A stretch of 26,370 nucleotides of DNA, taken from NCBI GenBank assembly GCA_047622605.1, contig JBLHND010000036.1:1-26370 (forward strand), given 5' to 3'. The stretch comes from Motiliproteus sp047622605. Its GTDB lineage: Bacteria; Pseudomonadota; Gammaproteobacteria; Pseudomonadales; Balneatricaceae. Shown here piece after piece: positions 1-7,461 of the stretch. The notes under the pieces are model-generated. The model saw only the letters and a list, made by a program, of their open reading frames with translations. It made no database searches and was not told where the DNA came from. Both the position numbers and the translations under genes were made by a program. How positions within the stretch are numbered: position 1 is the stretch's first letter; each line of letters begins with the position of its first letter.

Positions 1-36
1 ATCGTTTATATGAGTATGGCCCACGAGTCACATTAA
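1..36 (+). CDS. atpB: ATP synthase Fo subunit a, 3' end only
   Basis: The first 36 bases read IVYMSMAHESH followed by a TAA stop. Subunit a normally ends in a short hydrophobic-then-histidine-rich tail and is encoded directly before subunit c, which follows here. Only the last 11 codons are present, so the proton half-channel residues lie outside the window. The call rests mainly on synteny with atpE and on the tail sequence. Confidence 0.8.
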   Translation: MVYMSMAHESH

Positions 37-47
37 AAATTTCTAGG

Positions 48-69
48 AACCGGCTCGTGAGGGTCGGTT
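48..69 (+). promoter_or_regulatory. atpB-atpE intergenic hairpin with GTGA loop
   Basis: Positions 48-56 and 61-69 pair over 9 bp (two G-U pairs) around the tetraloop GTGA, a GNRA-type loop. No T-run follows, so it is not an intrinsic terminator. It lies in the non-coding gap before atpE and could be an mRNA stability or processing element; that role is inferred from position only. Confidence 0.45.
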
Positions 70-103
70 GCTGAAACTAAGCAAAAACGATTTCAATTTA
101 CTA

Positions 104-131
104 AAACTTTAAACTTTAAACTTTAAACTTT
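104..131 (+). repeat. four tandem copies of AAACTTT upstream of atpE
   Basis: Four exact heptamers AAACTTT run from 104 to 131, and a degenerate fifth unit follows. The tract is U/A-rich, unpaired and ends about 10 bases before the atpE ribosome binding site (TAGGAG, 141-146). In E. coli a U/A-rich leader acts as a translational enhancer for atpE, which must be made in excess over the other subunits. A similar role is plausible here but not shown. Confidence 0.6.
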
Positions 132-152
132 AACTCTTAATAGGAGAAAACA

Positions 153-389
153 ATGGAAACTGCTCTGTTATACATAGCTGGTGCTTTGGTAATGGGTTTG
201 GGCGCGACTGGTGCTGCAATCGGTATCGGTATTCTGGGTGGTAAGTTTCTGGAAGGCGGTGCTCGTCAGCCAGAACTGATCCCTATGCTGCGTACTCAGT
301 TCTTCATCGTGATGGGCCTGGTTGATGCGATTCCGATGATCGGTGTTGGTATCGGCATGTACATCATGTTCGTCGTTGCCGCTGGTTAA
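153..389 (+). CDS. atpE: ATP synthase Fo subunit c
   Basis: Subunit c forms the membrane rotor ring that carries protons through Fo. The 78-residue protein is two hydrophobic helices (about 5-30 and 50-76) joined by the polar loop with RQP at 38-40, which contacts gamma and epsilon. The essential carboxylate is Asp58 in GLVDAIPMI, equivalent to Asp61 of E. coli. The first helix lacks the Gln/Glu ligands of sodium-type rings, so proton coupling is expected. The start has a good ribosome binding site (TAGGAG, 7 bases before ATG). It lies between atpB and atpF, as usual. Confidence 0.97.
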   Translation: METALLYIAGALVMGLGATGAAIGIGILGGKFLEGGARQPELIPMLRTQFFIVMGLVDAIPMIGVGIGMYIMFVVAAG

Positions 390-435
390 TCGTTAATACC
401 CATTACTCAATAATTAGTTAACGAGAGGTATTGGC

Positions 436-906
436 GTGAATATCAATGCAACCATCATTGGTCAGGCCATCGCGTTTTTCTTCTTTACCTGGTTTTGTAT
501 GAAGTATGTGTGGCCACCGGTCATCACTGCTCTGCAAGAGCGTCAAAAGAAGATTGCCGATGGTTTAGATGCAGCTGACCGCGCTTCACGTGATCTAGAA
601 CTAGCCAAAGAAAAGGCGATTCTTTCACTGCGTGAAGGCAAGGAACAGGCTGCGGCCATTATCGAACAGGCCAACAAGCGTGCGAACCAAATTGTCGACG
701 AAGCTAAAGACCTTGCGATCACCGAAGGCTCACGCCTGAAGGACGCAGCAGCGGCTGAAATCGAACAGGAAAAGAACCGTGCTAGAGAGGTCCTGCGGGC
801 CGAAGTAGCAGTGCTGGCGATTGCCGGAGCGGAAAAAATCCTGGGCAAGGCGGTAGACAGCAAGACTAGCGCAGAACTTGTCGACAAACTTGCGGCGGAG
901 CTTTAA
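436..906 (+). CDS. atpF: ATP synthase Fo subunit b
   Basis: Subunit b is the peripheral stalk that holds F1 still against the rotating ring. It has one N-terminal membrane helix (about 5-27, IIGQAIAFFFFTWFCMKYVW) followed by a long charged helix rich in Glu, Lys and Ala that forms the dimeric coiled coil, ending in a delta-binding tail (AEKILGKAVD...). The length of 156 residues equals the E. coli protein. The start codon is GTG, with GAGAGG about 8 bases upstream; no better start gives the membrane helix. Confidence 0.97.
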   Translation: MNINATIIGQAIAFFFFTWFCMKYVWPPVITALQERQKKIADGLDAADRASRDLELAKEKAILSLREGKEQAAAIIEQANKRANQIVDEAKDLAITEGSRLKDAAAAEIEQEKNRAREVLRAEVAVLAIAGAEKILGKAVDSKTSAELVDKLAAEL

Positions 907-921
907 TAAGCGAGGTGAACG

Positions 922-1458
922 ATGGCTGAACTAAGTACAGTCGCTCGACCCTATACCAAAGCTGCCTTTGAGTCTGCACTTGAGCAGAAGTCACTGGACA
1001 AGTGGTCCGAGATGCTCAGTCTGGCTGCGCAAGCGGCTAAGAACGAGAGTGTGGCGGTACTGCTTAGAAATCCAGCATTGGCTGCCGAGGATAAAGCCGG
1101 CCTGATACTCGATATCTGTGCAGATAAGCTGGACGTGCAGGGTCAGAATTTCATTAAGATTTTGGCAGACAACAAACGCCTGCCCGTACTCTCTGAAATT
1201 TCCGAGTTGTTTGACCGGCTAAAGGCTGAGCAGCAGAAGAGGGTCGATGTAGACGTCGCTTCTGCTTTTAAACTGACCCAAGAACAACAGACAACGCTAG
1301 CTCAGGCACTGGGCGCGAAGCTGGATCGAGAAGTCAATATCACAAGCTCTATCGATAAGAGTTTGATTGGTGGTCTGGTTATTCGTACTGCAGACCTGGT
1401 AATTGACGGTTCGGTTCGAGGCAAGCTGCAAAAGCTTGCCGAAGCCTTAGGTACCTGA
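922..1458 (+). CDS. atpH: ATP synthase F1 subunit delta
   Basis: Delta joins the top of F1 to the two b subunits. The 178-residue protein has the typical opening STVARPYTKAAFE, a helical N-terminal bundle and a C-terminal part with the signature SLIGGLVIRTADLVIDGSVRGKL cut here into its two known pieces: GG-V-R near residue 150 and D-S-x-x-x-K-L near the end. Length matches E. coli (177). It starts 15 bases after atpF with GCGAGG as ribosome binding site, and atpA follows after 17 bases. Confidence 0.97.
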   Translation: MAELSTVARPYTKAAFESALEQKSLDKWSEMLSLAAQAAKNESVAVLLRNPALAAEDKAGLILDICADKLDVQGQNFIKILADNKRLPVLSEISELFDRLKAEQQKRVDVDVASAFKLTQEQQTTLAQALGAKLDREVNITSSIDKSLIGGLVIRTADLVIDGSVRGKLQKLAEALGT

Positions 1459-1475
1459 GCGCGAGGAAATAGAGC

Positions 1476-3020
1476 ATGCAGCAACTGAATCCATCTGAGA
1501 TCAGCGAGATAATTAAGAAGCGTATCGATAAACTCGATATCTCTTCTGAAGCCCAAAATGAGGGCACAGTAGTCAGTGTAGCCGACGGTATTATTCGGAT
1601 TCACGGACTTGCTGACGTTATGAACGGGGAGATGATCGAATTCCCCGGCGGTATTTACGGCATGGCACTGAACCTGGAGCGTGACTCCGTGGGCGCGGTT
1701 GTTTTGGGTGACTACCTGGGCTTGAAAGAGGGCATGACTGCCCGCTGTACCGGCCGTATTCTTGAAGTACCCGTAGGTCCTGAGTTGCTGGGTCGTGTCG
1801 TAGACACCCTGGGTAACGCGATCGATGGTAAAGGCGATCTTGGCACGACAGAAACCGATGCAATCGAGAAAGTTGCACCCGGTGTTATCTGGCGTCAAGG
1901 GGTAGACCAACCGATGCAGACCGGCTACAAGGCGGTCGATGCGATGGTTCCTGTCGGTCGTGGTCAGCGTGAGCTGATTATCGGTGATCGTCAGACCGGT
2001 AAGACCGCTCTGGCTATCGACGCCATCATCAACCAGAAAGACACGGGCGTTAAGTGTATCTACGTTGCGATCGGACAGAAGCAGTCCACGATTGCCGGCG
2101 TAGTCCGCAAGCTGGAACAGCACGGCGCGATGTCTAATACCATCATCGTCGCGGCTGGCGCCTCCGATCCTGCAGCGATGCAGTATCTGGCCGCCTATTC
2201 TGGTTGCACCATGGGCGAATACTTCCGCGATCGCGGCGAAGATGCCTTGATTGTATATGATGATCTGACTAAGCAGGCCTGGGCCTACCGTCAGACCTCC
2301 TTGCTGCTTAAGCGTCCACCAGGACGCGAAGCGTATCCGGGCGATGTTTTCTATCTCCACAGCCGCCTTCTTGAGCGTGCTGCACGTGTAAGTGTTGATT
2401 ACGTAGAGCAGTTCACCAAGGGTGCCGTGAAGGGTAAGACCGGTTCTTTGACCGCTCTGCCAATCATCGAGACCCAGGGCGGCGATGTCTCAGCCTTCGT
2501 ACCTACCAACGTGATCTCGATCACCGATGGGCAGATCTTCCTGGAAAGTGACCTGTTCAACGCCGGTATCCGTCCTGCGATGAACGCCGGTATCTCGGTA
2601 TCGCGTGTTGGTGGTGCAGCCCAGACCAAGATCATCAAGAAGTTGGGTGGTGGTATACGTCTGGCACTGGCTCAGTACCGTGAATTGGCAGCTTTCTCCC
2701 AGTTCGCATCTGACCTGGACGAAGCAACGCGTAAGCAGCTCGAACACGGCCAAGCCGTTACCGAACTGATGAAGCAGAAGCAGTATTCACCGATGAGCCT
2801 GGCTGAAATGGGCCTGATGCTGTTTACCGCTAACGAAGGCTACCTCGAAGGTCTGGCGATCAATAAGATCCTTGATTTCGAAGCCGCACTGCTGGCCTAC
2901 TTTGCTTCTGAGCACGCTGATCTGGTTAAAAAGATCAATGCAACCGGTGCTTATAACGACGAGATCGCTGCCGAGTTTAAAGTCGGTATCGAGAAGTTCA
3001 AGAGCACCCAGACCTGGTAA
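1476..3020 (+). CDS. atpA: ATP synthase F1 subunit alpha
   Basis: Alpha forms the hexameric head with beta; its nucleotide sites are non-catalytic. Visible parts are the N-terminal beta-barrel (about 25-95), the P-loop GDRQTGKT at about 170-177, and the signature region around PAMNAGISVSRVGGAAQ (about 367-383), with the Ser/Arg pair expected of alpha; the Arg reaches into the beta catalytic site. The length of 514 residues is that of E. coli plus one. It is in the middle of the atp operon, and a perfect hairpin follows its stop. Confidence 0.98.
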   Translation: MQQLNPSEISEIIKKRIDKLDISSEAQNEGTVVSVADGIIRIHGLADVMNGEMIEFPGGIYGMALNLERDSVGAVVLGDYLGLKEGMTARCTGRILEVPVGPELLGRVVDTLGNAIDGKGDLGTTETDAIEKVAPGVIWRQGVDQPMQTGYKAVDAMVPVGRGQRELIIGDRQTGKTALAIDAIINQKDTGVKCIYVAIGQKQSTIAGVVRKLEQHGAMSNTIIVAAGASDPAAMQYLAAYSGCTMGEYFRDRGEDALIVYDDLTKQAWAYRQTSLLLKRPPGREAYPGDVFYLHSRLLERAARVSVDYVEQFTKGAVKGKTGSLTALPIIETQGGDVSAFVPTNVISITDGQIFLESDLFNAGIRPAMNAGISVSRVGGAAQTKIIKKLGGGIRLALAQYRELAAFSQFASDLDEATRKQLEHGQAVTELMKQKQYSPMSLAEMGLMLFTANEGYLEGLAINKILDFEAALLAYFASEHADLVKKINATGAYNDEIAAEFKVGIEKFKSTQTW

Positions 3021-3026
3021 AAAAAC

Positions 3027-3044
3027 CGGGGACCAAGGTCCCCG
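3027..3044 (-). terminator. perfect hairpin between atpA and atpG; terminator-like on the minus strand
   Basis: CGGGGACC (3027-3034) and GGTCCCCG (3037-3044) are perfect inverted arms. On the plus strand no T-run follows, so atp transcription should continue into atpG. Read on the minus strand the stem is followed by a run of seven T (complement of 3020-3026 region), which has the form of an intrinsic terminator for antisense RNA. On the sense mRNA it could stabilise or delimit processed segments. Function is inferred. Confidence 0.5.
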
Positions 3045-3089
3045 ATTACCACGTTGGGTAAAGCGAAACGAGCTTAAAGGCAGAGTGAT

Positions 3090-3953
3090 ATGGCAGTCGG
3101 AAAAGAGATTAAAACTCAGATTGCGAGTATCCAGAGCACGCGTAAGATCACCAGCGCCATGGAAATGGTTGCTGCGTCGAAAATGCGTCGGGCTCAGGAG
3201 CGCATGCGAGCGACCCGTCCTTATGCGGATTGTATGCGTGGCGTGATCGCTCATCTGGCCAAATCAAACCCGGAATATAAGCACCTGTTTATGCAGGAGC
3301 GGGCTGTAAAGCGGGTTGGCTATATAGTGGTATCTACAGATCGAGGTCTGTGTGGTGGTTTGAACATCAATGCGTTCAAGACCCTGCTACGTGACATGAC
3401 TGAACTCAACAGCAACAATATCGAAATCGATATCTGTGCGCTGGGTGCTAAGGCTGGAAGTTTTTTCAAGAGCTACGGCGGTAACGTCGTAGCAGCGACT
3501 TCCGGCATGGGCGATGCCCCTGAGGTGGGTGCCCTGATCGGTAGTGTCAAGGTTATGCTTGATGCTTACTCTGACGGGAAGATCGATCAGTTGCACATCG
3601 TTTATAACGACTTCGTCAATACGATGACCCAAACACCGGTCATTGAGCAGTTGCTGCCCTTGAAAGCAGAAGACGATAGCACCAGCTTGAATCATCACTG
3701 GGACTATATCTATGAGCCCGATGCAAAAGAGCTTATGAATGGTCTGTTGACTCGTTATATCGAGTCGCTGGTGTATCAGGCGGTGGTCGAGAACAACGCC
3801 TGTGAACAGGCTGCACGTATGGTTGCGATGAAGAGCGCTACGGATAATGCCGGCGATCTGATCAAAGACCTGCAGCGGGTTTACAACAAAGCACGTCAGG
3901 CCGCGATCACTCAGGAAATTTCTGAGATCGTGAGTGGAGCGGCAGCTGTTTAA
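3090..3953 (+). CDS. atpG: ATP synthase F1 subunit gamma
   Basis: Gamma is the central rotating shaft inside the alpha3beta3 ring. The protein has the same length as E. coli gamma (287). The N-terminal helix has the classical ITSAMEMVAASKMRRAQERM, the Rossmann-like middle has STDRGLCGGLN, and the C-terminal helix ends with the ARQAAITQEISEIVSGAAA motif; both terminal helices form the coiled coil. It starts 69 bases after atpA, a gap mostly filled by the hairpin, with a weak purine-rich ribosome binding site (AAAGG). Confidence 0.97.
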   Translation: MAVGKEIKTQIASIQSTRKITSAMEMVAASKMRRAQERMRATRPYADCMRGVIAHLAKSNPEYKHLFMQERAVKRVGYIVVSTDRGLCGGLNINAFKTLLRDMTELNSNNIEIDICALGAKAGSFFKSYGGNVVAATSGMGDAPEVGALIGSVKVMLDAYSDGKIDQLHIVYNDFVNTMTQTPVIEQLLPLKAEDDSTSLNHHWDYIYEPDAKELMNGLLTRYIESLVYQAVVENNACEQAARMVAMKSATDNAGDLIKDLQRVYNKARQAAITQEISEIVSGAAAV

Positions 3954-3992
3954 CAGCGCCACAGGTGAATAAGGTTAAAGAGGACTCGAACA

Positions 3993-5375
3993 ATGAGTAG
4001 CGGACGTATTATACAAATCATCGGTGCCGTTATCGACGTTGAGTTTCCGCGCGATGCAGTACCTAAAGTTTATGACGCGCTGAAAGTAAGCTCAAATGAC
4101 GTGACTCTGGAAGTCCAGCAGCAGCTGGGTGACGGAATCGTACGTACGATCGCCATGGGACAGACCGAAGGTCTGAAACGTGGTCTGAGTGTAGACAACA
4201 CCAACTCCCCAATTTTGGTACCTGTAGGTATCGAAACGCTGGGACGGATCATGAATGTCCTGGGTGAGCCGATCGACGAAGCAGGCCCAATCGGTGAGCA
4301 GGTAAAGATGCCTATTCACCGCAAATCGCCTACCTATGAAGAGCAGTCTAATTCTGACGAGCTGCTGGAAACTGGCATCAAGGTTATTGACCTGGTTTGC
4401 CCGTTTGCTAAGGGTGGTAAGGTCGGTCTGTTTGGTGGCGCCGGTGTTGGCAAGACCGTTAACATGATGGAGCTGATTCGTAACATCGCTATCGAGCACA
4501 CCGGTTACTCGGTATTTGCTGGCGTCGGTGAGCGGACACGCGAAGGTAACGACTTCTACCATGAGATGAAAGAGTCCAACGTTCTGGACAAAGTCTCTCT
4601 GGTTTATGGTCAGATGAACGAGCCACCCGGAAACCGTCTGCGCGTTGCATTGACTGGCCTGACGATGGCCGAGCAGTTCCGTGACGAAGGTCGTGACGTA
4701 CTGTTGTTTATCGACAACATCTACCGTTACACCTTGGCAGGAACCGAAGTATCCGCACTGTTGGGCCGTATGCCTTCTGCCGTTGGTTACCAGCCGACAC
4801 TGGCCGAAGAGGTGGGCGTTCTGCAGGAACGGATCACCTCGACTAAGACCGGTTCGATCACCTCTATCCAGGCGGTATACGTACCTGCGGATGACTTGAC
4901 CGATCCGTCACCGGCGACCACCTTCTCGCACCTGGATGCGACCGTGGTACTGTCTCGTGATATCGCATCATTGGGTATCTACCCGGCGGTAGATCCACTT
5001 TCATCTACCTCACGGCAGTTGGATCCCCTGGTGATCGGTCAGGAACACTACGATATTACACGTGATGTTCAGGGTACTCTGCAGCGTTATAAAGAGCTGA
5101 AAGATATCATCGCGATCCTAGGTATGGACGAGCTGTCTGAAGAAGATAAGTTGACCGTATCCCGTGCGCGTAAGGTCGAGAAGTTCTTGTCGCAGCCGTT
5201 CTTCGTTGCGGAAATATTTACCGGTGCTGTCGGTAAGTATGTTCCCCTCAAAGACACCATCTCCAGCTTCAAGGCTATCCTAGCTGGTGAGTATGATTCC
5301 CTGCCAGAGCAGGCGTTCTACATGGTGGGTGGTATCGAAGAGGTCGTGGAGAAAGCTAAGAAAATGAAAAAGTAG
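3993..5375 (+). CDS. atpD: ATP synthase F1 subunit beta
   Basis: Beta carries the catalytic sites for ATP synthesis. The 460-residue protein (same length as E. coli) has the P-loop GGAGVGKT at about 148-155, the catalytic region GVGERTREGND with its Glu, the Walker B strand RDVLLFIDNIYR, and the signature PAVDPLSSTSR. The C-terminal domain has the DELSEEDK form of the DELSEED lever that contacts gamma. Ribosome binding site GAGGA precedes the ATG by 9 bases. It lies between gamma and epsilon as in nearly all bacterial atp operons. Confidence 0.98.
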   Translation: MSSGRIIQIIGAVIDVEFPRDAVPKVYDALKVSSNDVTLEVQQQLGDGIVRTIAMGQTEGLKRGLSVDNTNSPILVPVGIETLGRIMNVLGEPIDEAGPIGEQVKMPIHRKSPTYEEQSNSDELLETGIKVIDLVCPFAKGGKVGLFGGAGVGKTVNMMELIRNIAIEHTGYSVFAGVGERTREGNDFYHEMKESNVLDKVSLVYGQMNEPPGNRLRVALTGLTMAEQFRDEGRDVLLFIDNIYRYTLAGTEVSALLGRMPSAVGYQPTLAEEVGVLQERITSTKTGSITSIQAVYVPADDLTDPSPATTFSHLDATVVLSRDIASLGIYPAVDPLSSTSRQLDPLVIGQEHYDITRDVQGTLQRYKELKDIIAILGMDELSEEDKLTVSRARKVEKFLSQPFFVAEIFTGAVGKYVPLKDTISSFKAILAGEYDSLPEQAFYMVGGIEEVVEKAKKMKK

Positions 5376-5437
5376 ACTCTGACTCGATCAGAACTGCTTA
5401 ATTTTTTAGTTTTCAGCCAACAATAGGGGCAATAGAG

Positions 5438-5860
5438 ATGGCTATGACTGTTCATTGCGATATCGTCAGTGCTGAAGAATCGATTTTCTCCGGTCTTGTA
5501 GAGTTCGTTTCTCTGACAGGTAGTCTGGGTGACCTGGGTATTACTCCAGGTCACGCTCCTCTGCTTACAGAGATCAGCCCAGGTCCGGTGGAGATGAAGT
5601 TGCAGGGCGGAGAGATGCAGATTTTCTACGTCTCGGGTGGTTTCCTTGAAGTTCAATCGAACAAGGTGACTATCATGGCAGATACTGCCCTGCGGGCTAA
5701 TGACATGAACGAGGCGGCTGCTGAAGAAGCGATACGCCATGCAGAACAGGCAATGAAGAATCAGACTGCGGAGTTCGAATACTCCAAGGCTGCTGCTCAA
5801 TTGGCCGAAGCTGCTGCGCAACTGCGTACCATTCGTCAGATTCGCAAAAATCTCGGTTAA
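5438..5860 (+). CDS. atpC: ATP synthase F1 subunit epsilon
   Basis: Epsilon binds gamma and the c-ring and, in E. coli, inhibits ATP hydrolysis through its movable C-terminal helices. The 140-residue protein starts MAMTVHCDIVSAEESIFSG, close to the E. coli start, then forms the N-terminal beta-sandwich with LGDLGITPGHAPLLTEI, followed by two Ala/Glu-rich helices from about residue 90. It is the last gene of the operon; two hairpins follow, the second being a strong terminator. Confidence 0.97.
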   Translation: MAMTVHCDIVSAEESIFSGLVEFVSLTGSLGDLGITPGHAPLLTEISPGPVEMKLQGGEMQIFYVSGGFLEVQSNKVTIMADTALRANDMNEAAAEEAIRHAEQAMKNQTAEFEYSKAAAQLAEAAAQLRTIRQIRKNLG

Positions 5861-5870
5861 TAACCGATAA

Positions 5871-5899
5871 AAGAGAACAGGTTTAATATCTGTTTTCTT
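5871..5899 (+). other. hairpin ahead of the atp terminator
   Basis: AAGAGAACAG (5871-5880) pairs with CTGTTTTCTT (5890-5899) around a 9-base AT-rich loop, with one G-U pair. It ends seven bases before the GC-rich terminator stem. It may act as a 3' end protector or a weak first terminator. Confidence 0.5.
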
Positions 5900-5905
5900 T
5901 ATACT

Positions 5906-5933
5906 AAGGCAGCTTCGGCTGCCTTTTTTGTTT
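5906..5933 (+). terminator. intrinsic terminator of the atp operon
   Basis: AAGGCAGC (5906-5913), loop TTCG, and GCTGCCTT (5918-5925) form a perfect 8-bp stem with a very stable UUCG loop, followed by TTTTGTTT. It lies 45 bases after the atpC stop, so it ends the atp transcript and separates it from glmU. Confidence 0.93.
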
Positions 5934-6022
5934 GAGATTTATAGCCAGGGAAGGCTAATTGATGTCACTTAGCCCCTGTCCCGATAGTCGCAGTTTATTG
6001 CTGCTTTTTGTAGGAGAGACGT

Positions 6023-7399
6023 ATGTCCTTGGAAGTGATTATCCTGGCCGCAGGTCAAGGCACCCGTATGAAATCCACGCTTCCGAAGGTGCTACATCCC
6101 GTAGCCGGGAAGCCGATGCTGGGCCATGTGCTTGATACTGCAGCAAAACTCGACCCCGTCGCCACCCATATTGTTATTGGCCATGGTGCTGATCAGCTGC
6201 GCAGCTACCTGGATACCCATTTTAATCATCTGCCTCTCAATGTAGTGGAGCAGGCGGAGCAGCTGGGTACAGGGCATGCGGTCGATCAGTCGATGCCACT
6301 GGTAGCTGCCGATTCCGTCGCCCTGATCCTCTACGGCGATGTTCCCCTGACCCGACTGGAGACCCTGCAAGAGCTGGTGGAGCGAGCACAGCAGGGCGCT
6401 CTGGCTCTGCTGACCGTGGTGCTACCGGATCCCAGCGGCTACGGTCGTATCGTCCGTGATTCTGAGCAACAGGTGGTGGCGATCGTAGAGCAGAAAGATG
6501 CCTCTGCCGCTGAGCTTAGAATAGCCGAAATCAATACCGGTATCATGGCGTTACCCGCCGCTTGGCTCAAAGAGTGGCTGCCCCGGCTCTCTTCAGATAA
6601 TGCCCAGGGTGAGTACTATCTGACCGACATCATCGCGATGGCGGCCCGGGATAACCGCCGCATCGATGCTATTCACCCTCGCAGTGAGCAGGAGGTGCAG
6701 GGCGTCAACAATAGGCTCCAACTGGCCGAGCTGGAGCGCTGGTATCAGCTGCAGCAGGCCAGACACTGGATGACCCAGGGCGTTACCCTGGCAGATCCGG
6801 CGCGGGTCGATTTTCGCGGCGAGATCTCGATAGGCCAGGATGTCAGCCTGGATATCAATGTGATCCTGGAAGGCCGGGTCGAAATCGCCGCTAACGTCAG
6901 TATCGGCGCCAACTGCATTATCAAAGACAGCCGTATCGCCTCGGGTAGCCAGATTAAGGCTAACTCGATGCTCGATCACACGGTTGTAGGCGAGCACTGT
7001 GAGGTAGGTCCCTTCGCCCGCCTGCGACCAGGGACCGTTATGGCCGCTAAGGCCAAGATCGGCAACTTCGTCGAAACCAAGAAGACCCTCGTAGGAACCG
7101 GTTCCAAGATCAATCATCTAAGCTATGTGGGTGATGCCATTCTGGGCAGTAACGTCAATGTCGGTGCTGGCACCATCACCTGCAACTACGATGGGGTGAA
7201 TAAGTTTCAGACCGAGATCGGTGACAACGTCTTTATCGGCTCCAATACCTCGTTGGTCGCGCCCTTACAGCTGGGCGCAGGGGCAACGACGGGCGCAGGC
7301 TCCACCATTACTAAAGAGATCGCGGCAGAGGAGCTGGGGGTCGCACGTGGACGCCAAGTTAATCTTAAAGGCTGGAAGCGACCGCAGAAGACGCTTTAA
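6023..7399 (+). CDS. glmU: bifunctional GlmU: N-acetylglucosamine-1-phosphate uridyltransferase / glucosamine-1-phosphate acetyltransferase
   Basis: GlmU makes UDP-GlcNAc in the cytoplasm: its C-terminal half acetylates GlcN-1-P with acetyl-CoA, its N-terminal half adds UMP from UTP. The N-terminus has the pyrophosphorylase motif LAAGQGTRM (8-16) with the following Lys22, and YGDVPL. From about residue 250 hexapeptide repeats of the left-handed beta-helix run to the end, with the catalytic His in INHLSYVGDA. The 458 residues fit E. coli (456). The ribosome binding site is AGGAGAG, 5 bases before ATG. No convincing promoter is seen between the atp terminator and the gene. glmS follows after 62 bases. 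Confidence 0.97.
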   Translation: MSLEVIILAAGQGTRMKSTLPKVLHPVAGKPMLGHVLDTAAKLDPVATHIVIGHGADQLRSYLDTHFNHLPLNVVEQAEQLGTGHAVDQSMPLVAADSVALILYGDVPLTRLETLQELVERAQQGALALLTVVLPDPSGYGRIVRDSEQQVVAIVEQKDASAAELRIAEINTGIMALPAAWLKEWLPRLSSDNAQGEYYLTDIIAMAARDNRRIDAIHPRSEQEVQGVNNRLQLAELERWYQLQQARHWMTQGVTLADPARVDFRGEISIGQDVSLDINVILEGRVEIAANVSIGANCIIKDSRIASGSQIKANSMLDHTVVGEHCEVGPFARLRPGTVMAAKAKIGNFVETKKTLVGTGSKINHLSYVGDAILGSNVNVGAGTITCNYDGVNKFQTEIGDNVFIGSNTSLVAPLQLGAGATTGAGSTITKEIAAEELGVARGRQVNLKGWKRPQKTL

Positions 7400-7461
7400 A
7401 CCCGCTGCAGGATTTAATAATCTTAGAGCAGATACATTCAAGCTGAATCAGGAAGAACAGT

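Noticed and set aside
1302..2360. Long minus-strand open frame opposite atpH-atpA
   Set aside because: It is the shadow of strongly conserved ATP synthase codons; no ribosome site and no recognisable protein.
7400..7461. GlmY/GlmZ-type control or glmS ribozyme in the glmS leader
   Set aside because: The 62-base gap is too short for a glmS ribozyme, which belongs to Firmicutes, and no GlmZ pairing site could be recognised with confidence.
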